DNA of 64,000 bases. It comes from Gammaproteobacteria bacterium (lineage in GTDB: Bacteria; Pseudomonadota; Gammaproteobacteria; HK1). A program made the translations under genes and the position numbers. The stretch covers positions 16,036 through 80,035 of the forward strand of contig JAJFJT010000029.1 in the NCBI GenBank assembly GCA_021773795.1, written 5' to 3'. Below are positions 1-10,970 of the stretch, piece after piece (positions within the stretch are counted from its first letter, which is position 1; the number at the start of each line of letters is the position of its first letter). A model generated the notes under the pieces. It was not told where the DNA came from. It was given only the letters and a program-made list of their open reading frames with translations, and did no database searches.

Positions 1-672
1 GGTCATCACCAGGTGCAGTAGCAATATTCCCAGGTACAGGCGAACTAACTGCGGATCACGAAGCAGAGCAAGAAACTGTCGGGGCTCGGCCTCAGTGTCG
101 CGATGGAAACGTTCATCCTTCGGGTCACTGACGGTCAGGTGTAGGAGGACGACGGCACCAAGGGCAAGACCGGCAGTGGCCCAGAATATCCCCTCCATAC
201 CAACCCAGCTGCTGAGTACTGGGCCCAGTATCAGTGCCAAGGCAAAGGCACCGCCAATGCTTGCGCCGATCATGGCCATGGCTTTGGTGCGGTTGTCTTC
301 GTGGGTAAGATCGGCGGTCATGGCCATGACCGCGGCGGCGATGGCTCCAGTACCCTGCAGGGCGCGGCCCACAATAACACCTAGCATGCTATCGGACAGG
401 GCAGCGACTACGCTACCAAGGCAAAAGACAAGGAGGCCGATAGTGATCACCGGCTTGCGCCCGATCTTGTCGGAGAGTCGTCCGAAGGGGATCTGGAAAA
501 TGGCCTGGGTAAGGCCGTATATGCCAATGGCGAGGCCGGCCAAGGTCGCGGTATAGCCGCTATAGCTTGTGGCGTGCAGCGCAAATACCGGCAGGATCAT
601 AAATAACCCAAGCATCCGCAGTGAGTAAATTCCGGCTAGGGATATAACGCTGCGGCGCTCTGATGGCGACAT
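1..672 (-). CDS. MFS transporter, N-terminal part (runs off the window)
   Basis: Reading the minus strand from an ATG at 672 gives 224 uninterrupted residues up to the window edge. The protein is hydrophobic with about six membrane segments and the major-facilitator loop 2-3 signature [12 protein letters not shown] near residue 70. It is likely a drug or metabolite exporter of the inner membrane; the substrate is unknown. It is transcribed divergently from uvrA, an arrangement also known in Pseudomonas, where an MFS gene sits next to uvrA. The C-terminal half lies outside the window. Forward-strand reading frames here are shadows. Confidence 0.85.
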   Translation of the reverse strand, partial: MSPSERRSVISLAGIYSLRMLGLFMILPVFALHATSYSGYTATLAGLAIGIYGLTQAIFQIPFGRLSDKIGRKPVITIGLLVFCLGSVVAALSDSMLGVIVGRALQGTGAIAAAVMAMTADLTHEDNRTKAMAMIGASIGGAFALALILGPVLSSWVGMEGIFWATAGLALGAVVLLHLTVSDPKDERFHRDTEAEPRQFLALLRDPQLVRLYLGILLLHLVMT

Positions 673-762
673 TCGGGTCGGATTGGAAATGGGGTAGACC
701 TTTGCTTCATGAGGCGGGAGGCGCGTAATATTAACAGTTTGCCTTCAACTTCGGCCATCCTT

Positions 763-3621
763 ATGGATCTCATCAAAATTCGCGGTGCACGCACCCATAA
801 TTTGCAGAATATCGATCTGGAATTGCCCAGAGATCGACTCATCGTGGTTACCGGCCTGTCCGGTTCCGGCAAGTCTTCGCTGGCCTTCGATACCATCTAT
901 GCCGAGGGGCAGCGGCGCTATGTGGAATCTCTTTCCGCTTATGCCCGGCAGTTTCTTTCCATTATGGAAAAGCCGGATATGGATCATATCGAGGGTTTGT
1001 CGCCGGCTATTTCCATTGAGCAGAAATCCACCTCGCACAATCCCCGTTCCACCGTTGGCACCATTACCGAGATTTACGACTATCTCCGCCTGCTTTTTGC
1101 GCGTGCTGGCGAGCCTCGCTGCCCCCATCATCAGCTCCCTCTGCGCGCCCAGATCGTGAGCCAGATGGTCGACCAGGTGTTGGCGCAACCTGAGGGCTCG
1201 CGTCTGATGCTGCTGGCTCCCGTGGTGCACGAGCGTAAGGGAGAGCATCGTCAGGTGCTGGAAGAGTTGCGTGCCCAGGGCTATATTCGGGTTCGTATCG
1301 ACGGCGAGGTGATGGAAATCGATCAGGCTCCGGAATTGGGTCGCTACCAGTCCCACACGGTGGAAGCTGTAGTCGATCGCTTCAAAGTGCGTTCCGATCT
1401 GCGCTTGCGTCTGGCGGAGTCCTTCGAGACCGCCCTGGGATTGGGAGATGGGCGCGCGCAAGTGATGTGGATGGACGAGCCGGAGCGTGCAGAACTGGTA
1501 TTTTCCTCGAAATTTTCCTGTACCCAATGCGGATATAGCCTGCAGGAGCTGGAGCCACGTCTGTTTTCCTTCAACAATCCGGCCGGGGCTTGTCCCGAGT
1601 GTGATGGCTTAGGGGTGAAGTCTGTTTTCAGTCCAGAAAAGGTAGTTAGCCACTCAGAACTCAGCCTGGCGGGTGGCGCGGTGCGTGGTTGGGACAGGCG
1701 TAATGCCTACTACTATCAGATGCTACAGGCACTTGCTGAGCATTATGGCTTTGATATGGACCTGCCCTTCCATACGCTTCCCGAGGACGTCCGCCAAGTA
1801 CTTCTCTACGGCAGTGGGGAGGAAAAGATCGACTTCCGCTATGTTCACGAGAAGCGTGGCCACCGCCGTCGGCAGCCCTTTGAGGGGGTGATTCCGAATA
1901 TGCAGCGCCGCTATCGGGAAACCGAGTCCGGTGCGGTGCGCGAGGAACTGGCAAAGTATCTGACTAGCCAATACTGCCCTGCTTGCCATGGGCAGCGTCT
2001 AAATGAAGGGGCGCGCAACGTGTATGTGGCGGAGCAAAATTTGCCGCAGATCACCAGCCTGCCCATAGCGCGGGCCCTGAAGCTTTTCACTGAGATGCAT
2101 CTTGAGGGTCAACGTGGGGCAGTGGCTGAGCGGATTCTCAAGGAAATTAATCAGCGGCTCACTTTTCTGGTGGATGTGGGACTTGATTATCTCTCTCTGG
2201 ATCGCTCGGCAGAAACCCTGTCGGGAGGTGAGGCCCAACGGATTCGCCTTGCCAGCCAGATTGGCGCGGGGCTCGTTGGCGTCCTGTATGTGCTGGATGA
2301 GCCCTCTATCGGTTTGCATCAGCGTGACAATCGCCGTTTGCTCGATACCCTGATACACCTGCGTGACATTGGTAATACGGTGATCGTGGTGGAGCACGAT
2401 GAGGAGGCGATCTACGCCGCTGATCAGGTGGTAGATATGGGGCCAGGTGCCGGTGTACATGGAGGCCATGTGGTGGCTCAGGGGACGCCTGCGGAAATTG
2501 CCCGTAATCCCGCCTCACTCACCGGGCAATATCTCTCAGGCCGGCGCAGTATCCGGGTGCCTGAAAAACGGGTTACCGTAGACTCAGAACGGATGCTGAG
2601 TCTTTATGGTGCTACAGGCAATAACCTTAAGTCGGTGAATCTGCGTGTACCGCTCGGGCTCATGAGCTGTATTACCGGCGTTTCTGGTTCGGGTAAATCC
2701 ACCCTGATCAATGACACGCTGTACCGTATTACCGCCCGTCATCTCAACCATGCCAATTTAGATCCCGCCCCCTATGCCACCATCGAGGGGCTGGATGCCC
2801 TCGACAAGGTGGTGGATATAGACCAGAGCCCCATCGGTCGCACTCCGCGTTCAAATCCGGCCACCTACACGGGTTTGTTTACCCCCATTCGTGAATTGTA
2901 TGCAGGCACCCCCGAGGCTCGTTCGCGTGGTTATACCCCCGGGCGCTTTAGTTTCAATGTACGAGGCGGGCGTTGTGAGGCTTGCCGTGGTGATGGGGTA
3001 ATTAAGGTGGAGATGCATTTCCTGCCGGATATATATGTGGCCTGCGACGTTTGTCAGGGCAAGCGCTATAACCGTGAGACCCTGGATATACGCTACAAGG
3101 ATCGCACTATCCACGAGGTGCTGGAAATGACTGTGGAGGATGCACGGGAATTTTTTAGTCCGGTGCCGGTGATTGCGCGTAAGCTTCAGACCCTGATGGA
3201 CGTGGGGCTCTCTTATATCAGGCTGGGGCAGAGTGCCACCACTCTCTCGGGGGGCGAGGCACAGCGCGTCAAACTTTCCCGGGAACTCTCCAAGCGTGAT
3301 ACTGGCAGTACCCTGTATATCCTCGATGAGCCCACCACCGGATTGCATTTCCACGATGTAGAGCAGTTGCTACAGGTGCTGCACAAGCTGCGGGATCGGG
3401 GTAATACGGTGGTGGTTATCGAACATAATCTTGACGTCATCAAGACCGCTGACTGGATTATTGATCTCGGTCCTGAGGGTGGGGACGGTGGCGGTGAGAT
3501 TGTGGCGGAGGGTACACCTGAGGTAGTTGCCAGGGGCGACAATGGAAGCACCTCTCATACCGGGCACTTTCTTGCCCGCGTGCTTTCCACGGCACAGCAG
3601 CTGCAGGCTGGGGCTGTGTAA
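763..3621 (+). CDS. uvrA: UvrA, excinuclease ABC subunit A
   Basis: UvrA is the damage-recognition ATPase of nucleotide excision repair and acts with UvrB and UvrC. The product is 952 residues, close to the usual ~940. It has two ABC ATPase modules: Walker [10 protein letters not shown] near residue 31 and GVSGSGKST near 640, with two LSGGEAQR signatures. Two Cys4 zinc modules are visible (CTQC...CPEC near 255-285 and CEAC...CDVC near 740-765). The start is placed at 763, because [14 protein letters not shown] aligns with known UvrA N-termini; an upstream in-frame start would add 18 unrelated residues. No SOS box is obvious upstream. Confidence 0.97.
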   Translation: MDLIKIRGARTHNLQNIDLELPRDRLIVVTGLSGSGKSSLAFDTIYAEGQRRYVESLSAYARQFLSIMEKPDMDHIEGLSPAISIEQKSTSHNPRSTVGTITEIYDYLRLLFARAGEPRCPHHQLPLRAQIVSQMVDQVLAQPEGSRLMLLAPVVHERKGEHRQVLEELRAQGYIRVRIDGEVMEIDQAPELGRYQSHTVEAVVDRFKVRSDLRLRLAESFETALGLGDGRAQVMWMDEPERAELVFSSKFSCTQCGYSLQELEPRLFSFNNPAGACPECDGLGVKSVFSPEKVVSHSELSLAGGAVRGWDRRNAYYYQMLQALAEHYGFDMDLPFHTLPEDVRQVLLYGSGEEKIDFRYVHEKRGHRRRQPFEGVIPNMQRRYRETESGAVREELAKYLTSQYCPACHGQRLNEGARNVYVAEQNLPQITSLPIARALKLFTEMHLEGQRGAVAERILKEINQRLTFLVDVGLDYLSLDRSAETLSGGEAQRIRLASQIGAGLVGVLYVLDEPSIGLHQRDNRRLLDTLIHLRDIGNTVIVVEHDEEAIYAADQVVDMGPGAGVHGGHVVAQGTPAEIARNPASLTGQYLSGRRSIRVPEKRVTVDSERMLSLYGATGNNLKSVNLRVPLGLMSCITGVSGSGKSTLINDTLYRITARHLNHANLDPAPYATIEGLDALDKVVDIDQSPIGRTPRSNPATYTGLFTPIRELYAGTPEARSRGYTPGRFSFNVRGGRCEACRGDGVIKVEMHFLPDIYVACDVCQGKRYNRETLDIRYKDRTIHEVLEMTVEDAREFFSPVPVIARKLQTLMDVGLSYIRLGQSATTLSGGEAQRVKLSRELSKRDTGSTLYILDEPTTGLHFHDVEQLLQVLHKLRDRGNTVVVIEHNLDVIKTADWIIDLGPEGGDGGGEIVAEGTPEVVARGDNGSTSHTGHFLARVLSTAQQLQAGAV

Positions 3622-3653
3622 AACAACTTACTGAATTAAAAGGGGAAGTCAGC

Positions 3654-4586
3654 GTGTCAGCTTTAATCTGCGGTTCCATGGCCTTTGATAGCATCATGGT
3701 GTTTCACGATCGGTTCAGGAACCATATCCTGCCGGACAAAATTCATATGTTGAGTGTCTGTTTTCTGGTGCCGGATCTGCGGCGGGAATACGGTGGTTGC
3801 GCGGGGAATATTGCCTATAATCTGGCACTGCTCGGTGGTGATCCCTTGCCCATGGCTGCGGTGGGCAAGGACTTTGAACCTTATCGGGCCTGGCTTGAAC
3901 AGCGAGGGATTCCTTGCACCCATATTGAGGTATACGAGGACAACTATACCGCCCAGGCATTTATCACCACGGATCTGGATGACAATCAGATTACCGCCTT
4001 CCATCCAGGGGCCATGGATCATGCACACCGGCAGGCCTTACCTCTCGATGCGGGCGTTTCCATCGGCATGGTGGCACCGGATGGTCGTGAAGGCATGCTC
4101 GAACACGCGGCCCAGTTTGCCGCTGCGGGTATTCCGTTTATCTTTGACCCAGGTCAGGGCCTGCCGATGTTTGGTAGTGAGGAGATCCAAGCCTTTATCG
4201 AACAGGCCAACTGGATCACGGTTAATGATTATGAGTGGGAGTTAATCCACGAGCGTACCGGCCTCGACGAGCGGCAGGTGGCGGCTAAAGTGGAAGCTCT
4301 GATCATCACCCGAGGCGCCCGTGGTTCGGCCATTTATACTGCCGGAAAATGTATAGAGGTGCCCGTAGCGAAGGCCACCGAGGTAGTGGATCCCACCGGC
4401 TGTGGCGATGCCTATCGTGGTGGGCTGCTCTGGGGGCTGATGAATGATCAGGACTGGGAAACCACCGGTCGGGTGGCCTCGCTAATGGGGGCAATTAAGG
4501 TGGCGCATGCCGGCACTCAAAATCATCATTTTTCCGGGCAGGAGTTTGCGGCTCGTTTTCACCAAGAGTTTGGGTGTGCGCTTTAA
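3654..4586 (+). CDS. PfkB-family carbohydrate/nucleoside kinase
   Basis: This 310-residue ribokinase-family kinase phosphorylates a sugar or nucleoside with ATP in the cytosol. It shows the PfkB N-terminal Gly-rich region (GGCAGNIAYNLALLGG, residues ~47-62) and the C-terminal signature DPTGCGDAYRGG (~245-256), whose Asp is the catalytic base. The start is a GTG preceded by AAGGGGAAG. The overall form resembles adenosine kinase-like PfkB proteins, but the substrate cannot be fixed from sequence. It lies 32 bases downstream of uvrA on the same strand. Confidence 0.85.
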   Translation: MSALICGSMAFDSIMVFHDRFRNHILPDKIHMLSVCFLVPDLRREYGGCAGNIAYNLALLGGDPLPMAAVGKDFEPYRAWLEQRGIPCTHIEVYEDNYTAQAFITTDLDDNQITAFHPGAMDHAHRQALPLDAGVSIGMVAPDGREGMLEHAAQFAAAGIPFIFDPGQGLPMFGSEEIQAFIEQANWITVNDYEWELIHERTGLDERQVAAKVEALIITRGARGSAIYTAGKCIEVPVAKATEVVDPTGCGDAYRGGLLWGLMNDQDWETTGRVASLMGAIKVAHAGTQNHHFSGQEFAARFHQEFGCAL

Positions 4587-4623
4587 GGTGTTCTGGTAGT
4601 TAAATCCGATAGACTCGTGGGAG

Positions 4624-5844
4624 TCAGCCTTCCGTCAGGCTGACCTGGTCCGACTGACTTTCCACATCGATGTAGTTGGCGCACTGATCCCGCCCGTGGG
4701 ACTTGCAAAAATAAAGCGCGACATCGGCCTGGCGCAGGAGCTCATCAAGCAGGGATTTGTTGTCAGCACTGCGGCGCTCACCGAGGCTGGAGATGCCAAT
4801 GCTTATAGTGGTACGCACCGCGGCTGCGGGCCCACTCCAGCGCAGCCTGCGAATGCTTTCGAGGACACGTTCCGCGAGCAGATGGGCGCCATTCAGTGGG
4901 GTGTTATGCAGGGCGAAGACAAATTCTTCACCACCGAAGCGGGCGATGATATCGCCTTCACGGATGGCTTTTTTAAGTTCGGCTGCAATGTCCCGGAGCA
5001 CTGAATCACCGACGGAGTGCCCAAAGGTATCGTTGACTTCCTTGAAGTGGTCGATGTCGATGATCAGCATGCTAAAGGGATGACCATAGCGGGCCGCACG
5101 GGCCAGCACCGCCTCGGCTTCCGGAAAGAAGAAGCGTCGGTTGTGGAGGTTGGTCAGTTCATCCACCAGAGAGAGCTGTTCATAGCGACTCTTCAGATTT
5201 TCCGCTTCCTGTAACGCGTTTTCCAGTTGCCCGGTACGTTCTCGAACAGCATCTTCCATATTACGCATCAGGCGGTTGTTTTCGAGGATACGAGCAAGGA
5301 TGTCACAGAACAGGTTGATCAGATGTTCATGCCAGATCTCGAAGAAATCCGGTTCCGGGTGGTAAACATTGACCACCCCGAGCACCTCTTCGGTTGTGCA
5401 AATGGGGGCACAGATTAACGAGCCGCTTGCTGGTGTGTTGCCACCGGAACCCTTTTTCTTGAAACGATCGTCGGTGCTGCAGTTGCGACAATGCTGCATT
5501 TCTCCCGTTTCTGCGGCCTGGCCAATCAGGCCTTCGCCTACGCGAAAAGTGAGCGTCGACCGTCCAGCACGCACGGTGTCTTCACCCAAGGCGCTGGAGG
5601 TGAGATCCTGCCAATCACGTCCGACGCTGCATTCCAGCAAGCCGTTCCGGAGCGAAAAAATTGAGCATCGCTCTAGGTCCTGATGCTGGAGTAGTACATC
5701 CAGCACGCCTGCCATCAAGCTGTGCTCATCCTGCTGGCGGCCTTCCAGGGTAACCAGACTCTTAAGCGCAGAGAGGGCGTCAATCAGGGAGAAAAAATGA
5801 CGCCGGATAACCCGGTTTGCCTCGGCGAAGGGTGCGTTATCCAT
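4624..5844 (-). CDS. GAF-GGDEF diguanylate cyclase
   Basis: This is a 406-residue predicted c-di-GMP synthase. The N-terminal half is a GAF-like sensor domain (~30-190), followed by a coiled-coil linker and a GGDEF domain with active-site motif RFGGEEF. The DxD-type metal region IDIDHFKEVNDTFGHSVGD is present. An RxxD product-inhibition site (REGD) lies exactly five residues before GGEEF, so feedback inhibition is likely. The start at 5844 was chosen because it lies one base after the HDOD stop; a longer in-frame reading would overlap the HDOD gene by ~175 bases. It forms a two-gene operon with the HDOD gene. Confidence 0.9.
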   Translation of the reverse strand: MDNAPFAEANRVIRRHFFSLIDALSALKSLVTLEGRQQDEHSLMAGVLDVLLQHQDLERCSIFSLRNGLLECSVGRDWQDLTSSALGEDTVRAGRSTLTFRVGEGLIGQAAETGEMQHCRNCSTDDRFKKKGSGGNTPASGSLICAPICTTEEVLGVVNVYHPEPDFFEIWHEHLINLFCDILARILENNRLMRNMEDAVRERTGQLENALQEAENLKSRYEQLSLVDELTNLHNRRFFFPEAEAVLARAARYGHPFSMLIIDIDHFKEVNDTFGHSVGDSVLRDIAAELKKAIREGDIIARFGGEEFVFALHNTPLNGAHLLAERVLESIRRLRWSGPAAAVRTTISIGISSLGERRSADNKSLLDELLRQADVALYFCKSHGRDQCANYIDVESQSDQVSLTEG

Positions 5845-5845
5845 A

Positions 5846-6730
5846 CTAACGGGTTCCCGCGAAGACCTTAGTGAGTTCTGAAATTTCACTGATGCGCTGG
5901 TGGGTTTGCGCCGTAACCTTTTCCATTCGGTTGTGGGGGATACCCAAGGCCTCAATGGCATCGGGTTCGTGCCACAAGCGTTCCGGATCGACCAGTAGTT
6001 GTTGGGTCCAGCGCGAGGCAAAACCTACCAGCAGGGCAAGCGGCCAATGGCGTCCCCGGTAAGTGTGTTCCCGGTAGTGCTCAATGACCGTAGTGACCTC
6101 TGGTGGCAGGTGCCAGCGACTGCTGACCCAGGCGCCAGCGCGGTAATGCTCGAGGCCAAGTTGCTCATTGGTTAGCTCGGCAAGCCCACGTTCCGGGTTC
6201 TTGGCAGTGGTGGTAAAGATAGCCTGCATTTCCTGGGGAGCCACGTGGGTTAGCGCTAGCACACCAAGATTGTGTAGCAGGCCACAGAGATAGGCGCCCT
6301 CTGGATCCACGGGTTCTTCATCGGTTTGCACCGCACCGGCGAGCAGGCGGCATAGGGTTGCGGTAAACAGTGCGCTGCCCCAATAACGCTCGATATTGAA
6401 GGCCGGGCAGCGGCTTGGATCGAAAGCATCGCTAACGGCCATGCTGAGCGACAGGCTTTTTACAGTTTGTAGTCCGAGCACACGGATAATCGCCTGTTCC
6501 ACCGAGCGTACCGGCTGAGTCTGGGCAAAATAGGCGGAGCCAGCCAAGCCGATGACCCGCGCAGTAACCGCGGGACATTCCTCGATGGTCTTGGCTACAT
6601 CCTCGATCTCGCAATCTTCATCACCAAACAGGGCGAGTAGCCGCTGAGCGGTCTGCGGTAAGGGCGGTAATTCTTGTAGTTTTCGTAGCTTCACGGTGAT
6701 GGCGTGATAACGCTCCCGGCTTATTATCAT
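5846..6730 (-). CDS. HDOD-domain signalling protein
   Basis: This 294-residue protein is mostly HDOD domain (residues ~15-220), with the typical LQELPPLPQTAQRLL entry and a CGLLHNLGVLAL helix. HDOD proteins are regulatory relatives of HD hydrolases and act in c-di-GMP or stress signalling. The gene lies directly upstream of and is nearly fused to the diguanylate cyclase gene (one-base gap), so the two probably form a signalling unit. Output is unknown. Confidence 0.85.
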   Translation of the reverse strand: MIISRERYHAITVKLRKLQELPPLPQTAQRLLALFGDEDCEIEDVAKTIEECPAVTARVIGLAGSAYFAQTQPVRSVEQAIIRVLGLQTVKSLSLSMAVSDAFDPSRCPAFNIERYWGSALFTATLCRLLAGAVQTDEEPVDPEGAYLCGLLHNLGVLALTHVAPQEMQAIFTTTAKNPERGLAELTNEQLGLEHYRAGAWVSSRWHLPPEVTTVIEHYREHTYRGRHWPLALLVGFASRWTQQLLVDPERLWHEPDAIEALGIPHNRMEKVTAQTHQRISEISELTKVFAGTR

Positions 6731-6740
6731 TCTAGTGCAT

Positions 6741-6757
6741 CCCGATCCCGGATCGGG
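6741..6757. repeat. Short palindrome upstream of the HDOD-GGDEF operon
   Basis: CCCGATC and GATCGGG are separated by three bases. The palindrome lies in the 180-base divergent gap between the HDOD gene and the rlmI-like gene and could be an operator or an RNA hairpin. Nothing else in the gap is recognisable. Confidence 0.3.
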
Positions 6758-6909
6758 CGATGGCGCAAAACCCCCTTCCCCGGGGAGGTAGCAAGGACGC
6801 TAGCGGCGGATGCCCGATTATCTTTAATTTTCCGTTACACTCGTCCATCGCGGAAGCGGGACTCTCTGTCCTGCTTTTCCATTTTTGTCTAATGACACTC
6901 AGGCCTAAT

Positions 6910-8118
6910 ATGAAGCCCCCTATAATATCACACGCGTCTCCTATCTATCTGAAAAGGCGAAGAGAACGCCGTCTCCGTGGCGGTCATCCCTGGATATTCA
7001 GTAATGAGATCGATGTGGGCCGTAGCCCCCTCAATGATTTTGTGCTGGGCCAAAATGTGGAAGTGCGCGATCATGGCGGAAAGTTTCTTGCGCACGCTTA
7101 TGTGAATCCCCACAGTCTGATCAGTCTGCGCATTATCAGCCGTACCCCTGGCGAGATCCTCAGCCAGGAGCTGATCGTCCAACGCCTGCAGCGCGCCTTG
7201 GCGTGGCGGGAAAGGCTATTTCCTGGCGGGTTTTATCGACTGGTCTTTGGCGAGGGTGATGGCCTTCCCGGCTTGGTGGTGGATCGCTATGGCGATATCG
7301 TCGTGGTGCAGATTGGCACTGCCGGTATGGAGGCAGCACGTGAAATGATGGTGTCTGCTCTGGATGAGTGCCTCAAACCCAAGGGGATCCTGTTGCGTAA
7401 TGATAGCTCCAGTCGTTCACTGGAACAGCTTGATTCTTATATAGAACTCGCCCAAGGACAGGTGCCAGAGACCTTGCTGATGGAGGAAAATGGCGCTCGC
7501 TTTGAGATTTCTCCCCATGGCGGCCAGAAAACCGGCTGGTTTTATGATCAGCGTGAGAATCGTCGCTATAGTCTGCAATTTGCCTCGGGCAGCCGAGTGC
7601 TCGATCTGTTCAGCTATAGTGGTGGCTGGGGAGTGCAGGCGGCGGCAGCTGGTGCGCGTGAAGTGCTGTGCGTGGATTGCTCGGCGAATGCGCTGGAGCA
7701 AGTGACGCGCAACGCCCAGTTGAGCGGTGTTCAGGAACGGGTGCAGGTACGCCAGGGCGATGCCTTTGATGTGCTCAAATCCCTGCGTGCGGATGGAGAG
7801 CGTTTTGATCTGGTTATCGTTGATCCACCAGCCTTCATTCGCCGCAAGAAAGACCGCACTGCGGGCCTGACCGCCTATCGGCGAGCCCATGGTCTGGCCA
7901 TGCAATTGGTGAGTGATGGCGGCATTCTGGTGGCTGCTTCCTGCTCCTATCACCTGCAGCGTGAACAGCTTACCGAGCTGATAGCCCGGGTTGCCCACGG
8001 CAATCGGCGTAATGTGCAGATCTTTGCCGAGGGACGCCAGGCAGCGGATCACCCGGTGCATCCGGCACTGCCCGAGAGCAGCTATCTGAAGGCGCAATTC
8101 GTTCACTGTAGTAGTTAA
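6910..8118 (+). CDS. rlmI: RlmI-like 23S rRNA cytosine-C5 methyltransferase
   Basis: The product is 402 residues, close to E. coli RlmI (~396), which makes m5C1962 in 23S rRNA using SAM. An N-terminal PUA domain ([19 protein letters not shown]) is followed by a Rossmann methyltransferase with [15 protein letters not shown] as the SAM-binding loop and [11 protein letters not shown] as the catalytic loop. The start was set at MKPPIIS because this places the PUA domain at the N-terminus; upstream in-frame starts add unrelated residues. Assignment to RlmI rather than a paralogue rests on length and PUA fusion. Confidence 0.85.
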   Translation: MKPPIISHASPIYLKRRRERRLRGGHPWIFSNEIDVGRSPLNDFVLGQNVEVRDHGGKFLAHAYVNPHSLISLRIISRTPGEILSQELIVQRLQRALAWRERLFPGGFYRLVFGEGDGLPGLVVDRYGDIVVVQIGTAGMEAAREMMVSALDECLKPKGILLRNDSSSRSLEQLDSYIELAQGQVPETLLMEENGARFEISPHGGQKTGWFYDQRENRRYSLQFASGSRVLDLFSYSGGWGVQAAAAGAREVLCVDCSANALEQVTRNAQLSGVQERVQVRQGDAFDVLKSLRADGERFDLVIVDPPAFIRRKKDRTAGLTAYRRAHGLAMQLVSDGGILVAASCSYHLQREQLTELIARVAHGNRRNVQIFAEGRQAADHPVHPALPESSYLKAQFVHCSS

Positions 8119-8128
8119 TCCGGACACC

Positions 8129-8938
8129 GTGCTCAGCTTTCCAAACATCGATCCCGTTGCCATCGCTCTGGGACCGCTCAAGATTCATTGGTACGGACTC
8201 ATGTATCTACTGGGTTTTTTGGCTGCCTGGTGGCTGGGTCGACTGCGGGCGCGAGATGGGAGCCGTGGCTGGAGCATGGCCCAGGTGGACGATGTGATTT
8301 TTTATAGCGCCCTGGGCGTGGTACTGGGCGGGCGCATGGGTTACACCCTGTTTTATGGCTCGCAACAGTATTTGCAGGATCCGTTGGCTATTCTGCGTAT
8401 CTGGCAGGGGGGGATGTCGTTTCACGGTGGTTTGTTGGGGGTGCTGTTGGCCATGTGGCTGTTTGGCCGCCGTTATCAGAAGGGTTTTTTTGCCACTACT
8501 GATTTTATCGCTCCGCTGGTCCCCTTGGGGCTTGGTGCCGGGCGCATGGGTAACTTTATCAACGGTGAGTTATGGGGGGCGCCCACGGACTTGCCCTGGG
8601 GGATGATTTTCCCCGCCGCTTTGGCTGGGGGTATTGCCCGCCATCCCTCCCAGCTTTATCAGGCCGCCCTGGAAGGGGCGTTGTTGTTTGGTTTGCTGTG
8701 GTGGTACTCGCACCGACCACGTCCGCTGATGGCTGTCTCCGGCTGTTTCCTGTTGGGCTACGGCATCTTTCGGGGGCTGGTTGAATTCGTGCGCATGCCT
8801 GATCCCCAACTGGGCTATCTCGCCTTTGGCTGGCTGACCATGGGGCAGTTATTGAGCCTTCCTATGGTGCTGCTAGGAATATTTTTTATTTGGCGGGCCT
8901 ATGTGCGCCAGACAGAGCAACAGGGTCTGGAACTATGA
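8129..8938 (+). CDS. lgt: Prolipoprotein diacylglyceryl transferase
   Basis: Lgt transfers diacylglycerol from phosphatidylglycerol to the lipobox Cys of prolipoproteins in the inner membrane. The product is 269 residues with about seven membrane helices and the Lgt signature [15 protein letters not shown] (~134-148). The start is GTG. The stop overlaps the thyA start (ATGA), and lgt-thyA pairing is common in proteobacteria, which supports both calls. Confidence 0.95.
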   Translation: MLSFPNIDPVAIALGPLKIHWYGLMYLLGFLAAWWLGRLRARDGSRGWSMAQVDDVIFYSALGVVLGGRMGYTLFYGSQQYLQDPLAILRIWQGGMSFHGGLLGVLLAMWLFGRRYQKGFFATTDFIAPLVPLGLGAGRMGNFINGELWGAPTDLPWGMIFPAALAGGIARHPSQLYQAALEGALLFGLLWWYSHRPRPLMAVSGCFLLGYGIFRGLVEFVRMPDPQLGYLAFGWLTMGQLLSLPMVLLGIFFIWRAYVRQTEQQGLEL

Positions 8939-9729
8939 AGCAATATCTGGATTTGATGGAGCACGTGCTGAAGCATGGCGTGCGTAAAGAAGATCGCACG
9001 GGCACCGGCACCCTGAGCGTATTCGGCTATCAGATGCGTTTCCCGCTGGCCGCTGGCTTTCCTGCCGTGACCACCAAAAAATTACATATGCGCTCCATCA
9101 TCCATGAGTTGCTATGGTTTTTGCGCGGCGATACCAATATCCGTTATCTGCATGAAAACGGGGTCAGTATCTGGGATGAATGGGCCGATAAAAACGGCGA
9201 GTTGGGTCCGGTTTACGGGGCTCAGTGGCGTTCGTGGCCCACGGCAGACGGTGGCTCAGTGGATCAGATTAGTGGCTTGCTTCATGCTTTGCGCCACAAC
9301 CCGGATTCGAGGCGCATGTTGGTCTCTGCCTGGAATGTGGCGGAGGTAGAACACATGGCTCTGCCACCCTGCCATTTACTGTTTCAGTTCTATGTTGCCG
9401 ATGGCCGCTTATCCTGTCAGCTCTACCAGCGCAGCGCCGATATCTTTTTGGGGGTGCCCTTCAATATTGCCTCCTATGCCTTGCTCACCCATATGGTGGC
9501 CCAGGTGACCGGTTACGAACCGGGGGAGTTTATCCATACCCTGGGTGATGCACATCTCTATCTGAATCACTTAGAGCAGGTGAAAACCCAGCTGGCACGG
9601 GAACCGCTTCCCTTGGCCGAATTGCGGTTGAATCCAGAGGTCAAGGATCTCTTTTCCTTTTGTTATGAGGACGTGGCCTTAGAGGCTTACCAGAGTCATG
9701 CCATTATTCGTGCGCCAGTGGCCGTTTAG
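8935..9729 (+). CDS. thyA: Thymidylate synthase
   Basis: ThyA converts dUMP to dTMP with methylene-tetrahydrofolate. At 264 residues it matches E. coli ThyA exactly in length. The catalytic Cys is in [12 protein letters not shown], and the substrate/folate motif [16 protein letters not shown] follows. The start is the ATG overlapping the lgt stop, giving translational coupling. Dihydrofolate reductase (folA), which regenerates the folate used here, lies 740 bases downstream. Confidence 0.97.
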   Translation: MKQYLDLMEHVLKHGVRKEDRTGTGTLSVFGYQMRFPLAAGFPAVTTKKLHMRSIIHELLWFLRGDTNIRYLHENGVSIWDEWADKNGELGPVYGAQWRSWPTADGGSVDQISGLLHALRHNPDSRRMLVSAWNVAEVEHMALPPCHLLFQFYVADGRLSCQLYQRSADIFLGVPFNIASYALLTHMVAQVTGYEPGEFIHTLGDAHLYLNHLEQVKTQLAREPLPLAELRLNPEVKDLFSFCYEDVALEAYQSHAIIRAPVAV

Positions 9730-9844
9730 TCGGTAGAAAAAACTGCGTGTGAGGGGGATGTGGCTGAAAAATTGAGGCAATAAGGTGATAAGCTACAAAC
9801 AATATGCTTCTTAATCTGATGTTGTCCCTGACGGACTCTATATC

Positions 9845-10300
9845 ATGCAACTAACTCTTTACACTGATTATTCCCTACGGGTGCTGATCTATCTTGGGCT
9901 GTACCCCGATCGCTTGGTAACCATCAATGAGATTGCGGAAAGCTACCATATTTCCCGTAATCACCTGGTTAAGGTGGTGCACCATCTTGGGCAGGTCGGT
10001 TTTATTAAGACCGTGCGTGGCAAGGGTGGTGGCATGCGTCTCGCGCATCCGCCTGAGGAGATCAACCTTGGTGCGGTGGTGCGGTCCACTGAGACCAATT
10101 TCGATCTGGTGGAATGTTTCGATATGGAAAAAAACACCTGCCCGATTGAACCCGCCTGCGCTTTCAAGGGGATGTTGGCCGAGGCTAGTGCCCGTTTTCT
10201 GGAAGTCCTCGACAGTTATACGCTTGCCCCGGTTTTGGGGGCGGCTCCCCGGCTGAAAGTTTTGCTCAAACTACCGGAACCAACAGATTCGTCAGATTAG
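9845..10300 (+). CDS. nsrR: NsrR-type nitric-oxide-sensing Rrf2 repressor
   Basis: This 151-residue Rrf2-family regulator begins MQLTLYTDYSLRVLIYL, very like NsrR. A winged helix-turn-helix (SRNHLVKVVHHLG, RGKGGGMRL) is followed by three cysteines spaced C-x7-C-x5-C (near residues 93-107), fitting NsrR FeS-cluster ligands. NsrR represses NO-detoxification genes and is released by cluster nitrosylation. Possible targets in this window are the heme-copper enzyme at 29.2-31.6 kb and the hemerythrin at 34.9 kb; that link is inference. Confidence 0.85.
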   Translation: MQLTLYTDYSLRVLIYLGLYPDRLVTINEIAESYHISRNHLVKVVHHLGQVGFIKTVRGKGGGMRLAHPPEEINLGAVVRSTETNFDLVECFDMEKNTCPIEPACAFKGMLAEASARFLEVLDSYTLAPVLGAAPRLKVLLKLPEPTDSSD

Positions 10301-10305
10301 CTTAT

Positions 10306-10445
10306 GGGTGCCTCTATAAACTCAAGATTCCAGGCAAGACAAGGCATGTTAAAAAAGTTGAGCGCAGCATATGTTTTATATGCAAGCGAAACTTTTTTGC
10401 GAGAAACGCCGTATTGCGACGAAAATTGTGTTTTTAGAGGTGCCC
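10306..10445 (+). mobile_element. MITE-like element, family A, copy 1
   Basis: This 140-base non-coding element has ~15-base imperfect terminal inverted repeats (GGGTGCCTCTATAAA and TTTTTAGAGGTGCCC). It is flanked by a direct TTAT duplication (10302-10305 and 10446-10449). It begins five bases after the nsrR stop. A nearly identical copy lies inverted at 10971-11109, so the two bracket folA. Its small reading frame has no homology I recognise. Confidence 0.85.
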
Positions 10446-10469
10446 TTATAGCCGTCATCAGCTGATCCC

Positions 10470-10970
10470 GTGTCTATATCCTTGATTGTCGCGATGGCCG
10501 AGAATCGGGCTATTGGGGCTGATAATGGGCTGCCCTGGCACTTGCCCGCGGATCTTCGGCATTTCCGGGAGCTGACTATCGGCAAGGTAGTGGTGATGGG
10601 ACGCAAGACCCACGAATCCATCGGCCAGCCTTTGCCCCAGCGGAAAAACCTGGTGTTAAGCCGGGACCCGGATTATCAGGCCACTGGTTGTACCGTGGTG
10701 TCCTCTCTGGACCAGGCTTGTGCATTGGTACCATCTGGCGAGGAACTCATGGTGATGGGTGGTGCTTCGATCTATGGCCAGGCCATGCCCCGAGCCCAGC
10801 GGATCTATCTCACAGAGGTGCACCACAGCGTTGTCGCCGACACCTTTTTTCCACCACTCTCTACGGGGGAATGGCGGGAGGTGACGCGTAGCGAGCATTC
10901 GGCGGATGCCAATAACCCCCATGACTTTAGTTTTGTGGTGCTGGAGCGCTTAAAGCCGATAGCTTCTTGA
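10470..10970 (+). CDS. folA: Dihydrofolate reductase
   Basis: FolA reduces dihydrofolate to tetrahydrofolate with NADPH. The product is 166 residues (E. coli 159). Visible motifs are GADNGLPWHLPADL, VVMGRKTHESIG and VMGGASIYGQ. The start is GTG at 10470. The gene is bracketed by inverted copies of element A, and its TGA stop lies inside the target duplication of the downstream copy. Element A copy 1 ends only 25 bases upstream of the start, so native promoter spacing may have been altered. Confidence 0.96.
   Translation: MSISLIVAMAENRAIGADNGLPWHLPADLRHFRELTIGKVVVMGRKTHESIGQPLPQRKNLVLSRDPDYQATGCTVVSSLDQACALVPSGEELMVMGGASIYGQAMPRAQRIYLTEVHHSVVADTFFPPLSTGEWREVTRSEHSADANNPHDFSFVVLERLKPIAS

Noticed and set aside
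95..556. 153-codon forward reading frame opposite the MFS gene
   Set aside because: Antisense shadow; the minus-strand frame gives a clear MFS membrane protein and this one has no recognisable features.
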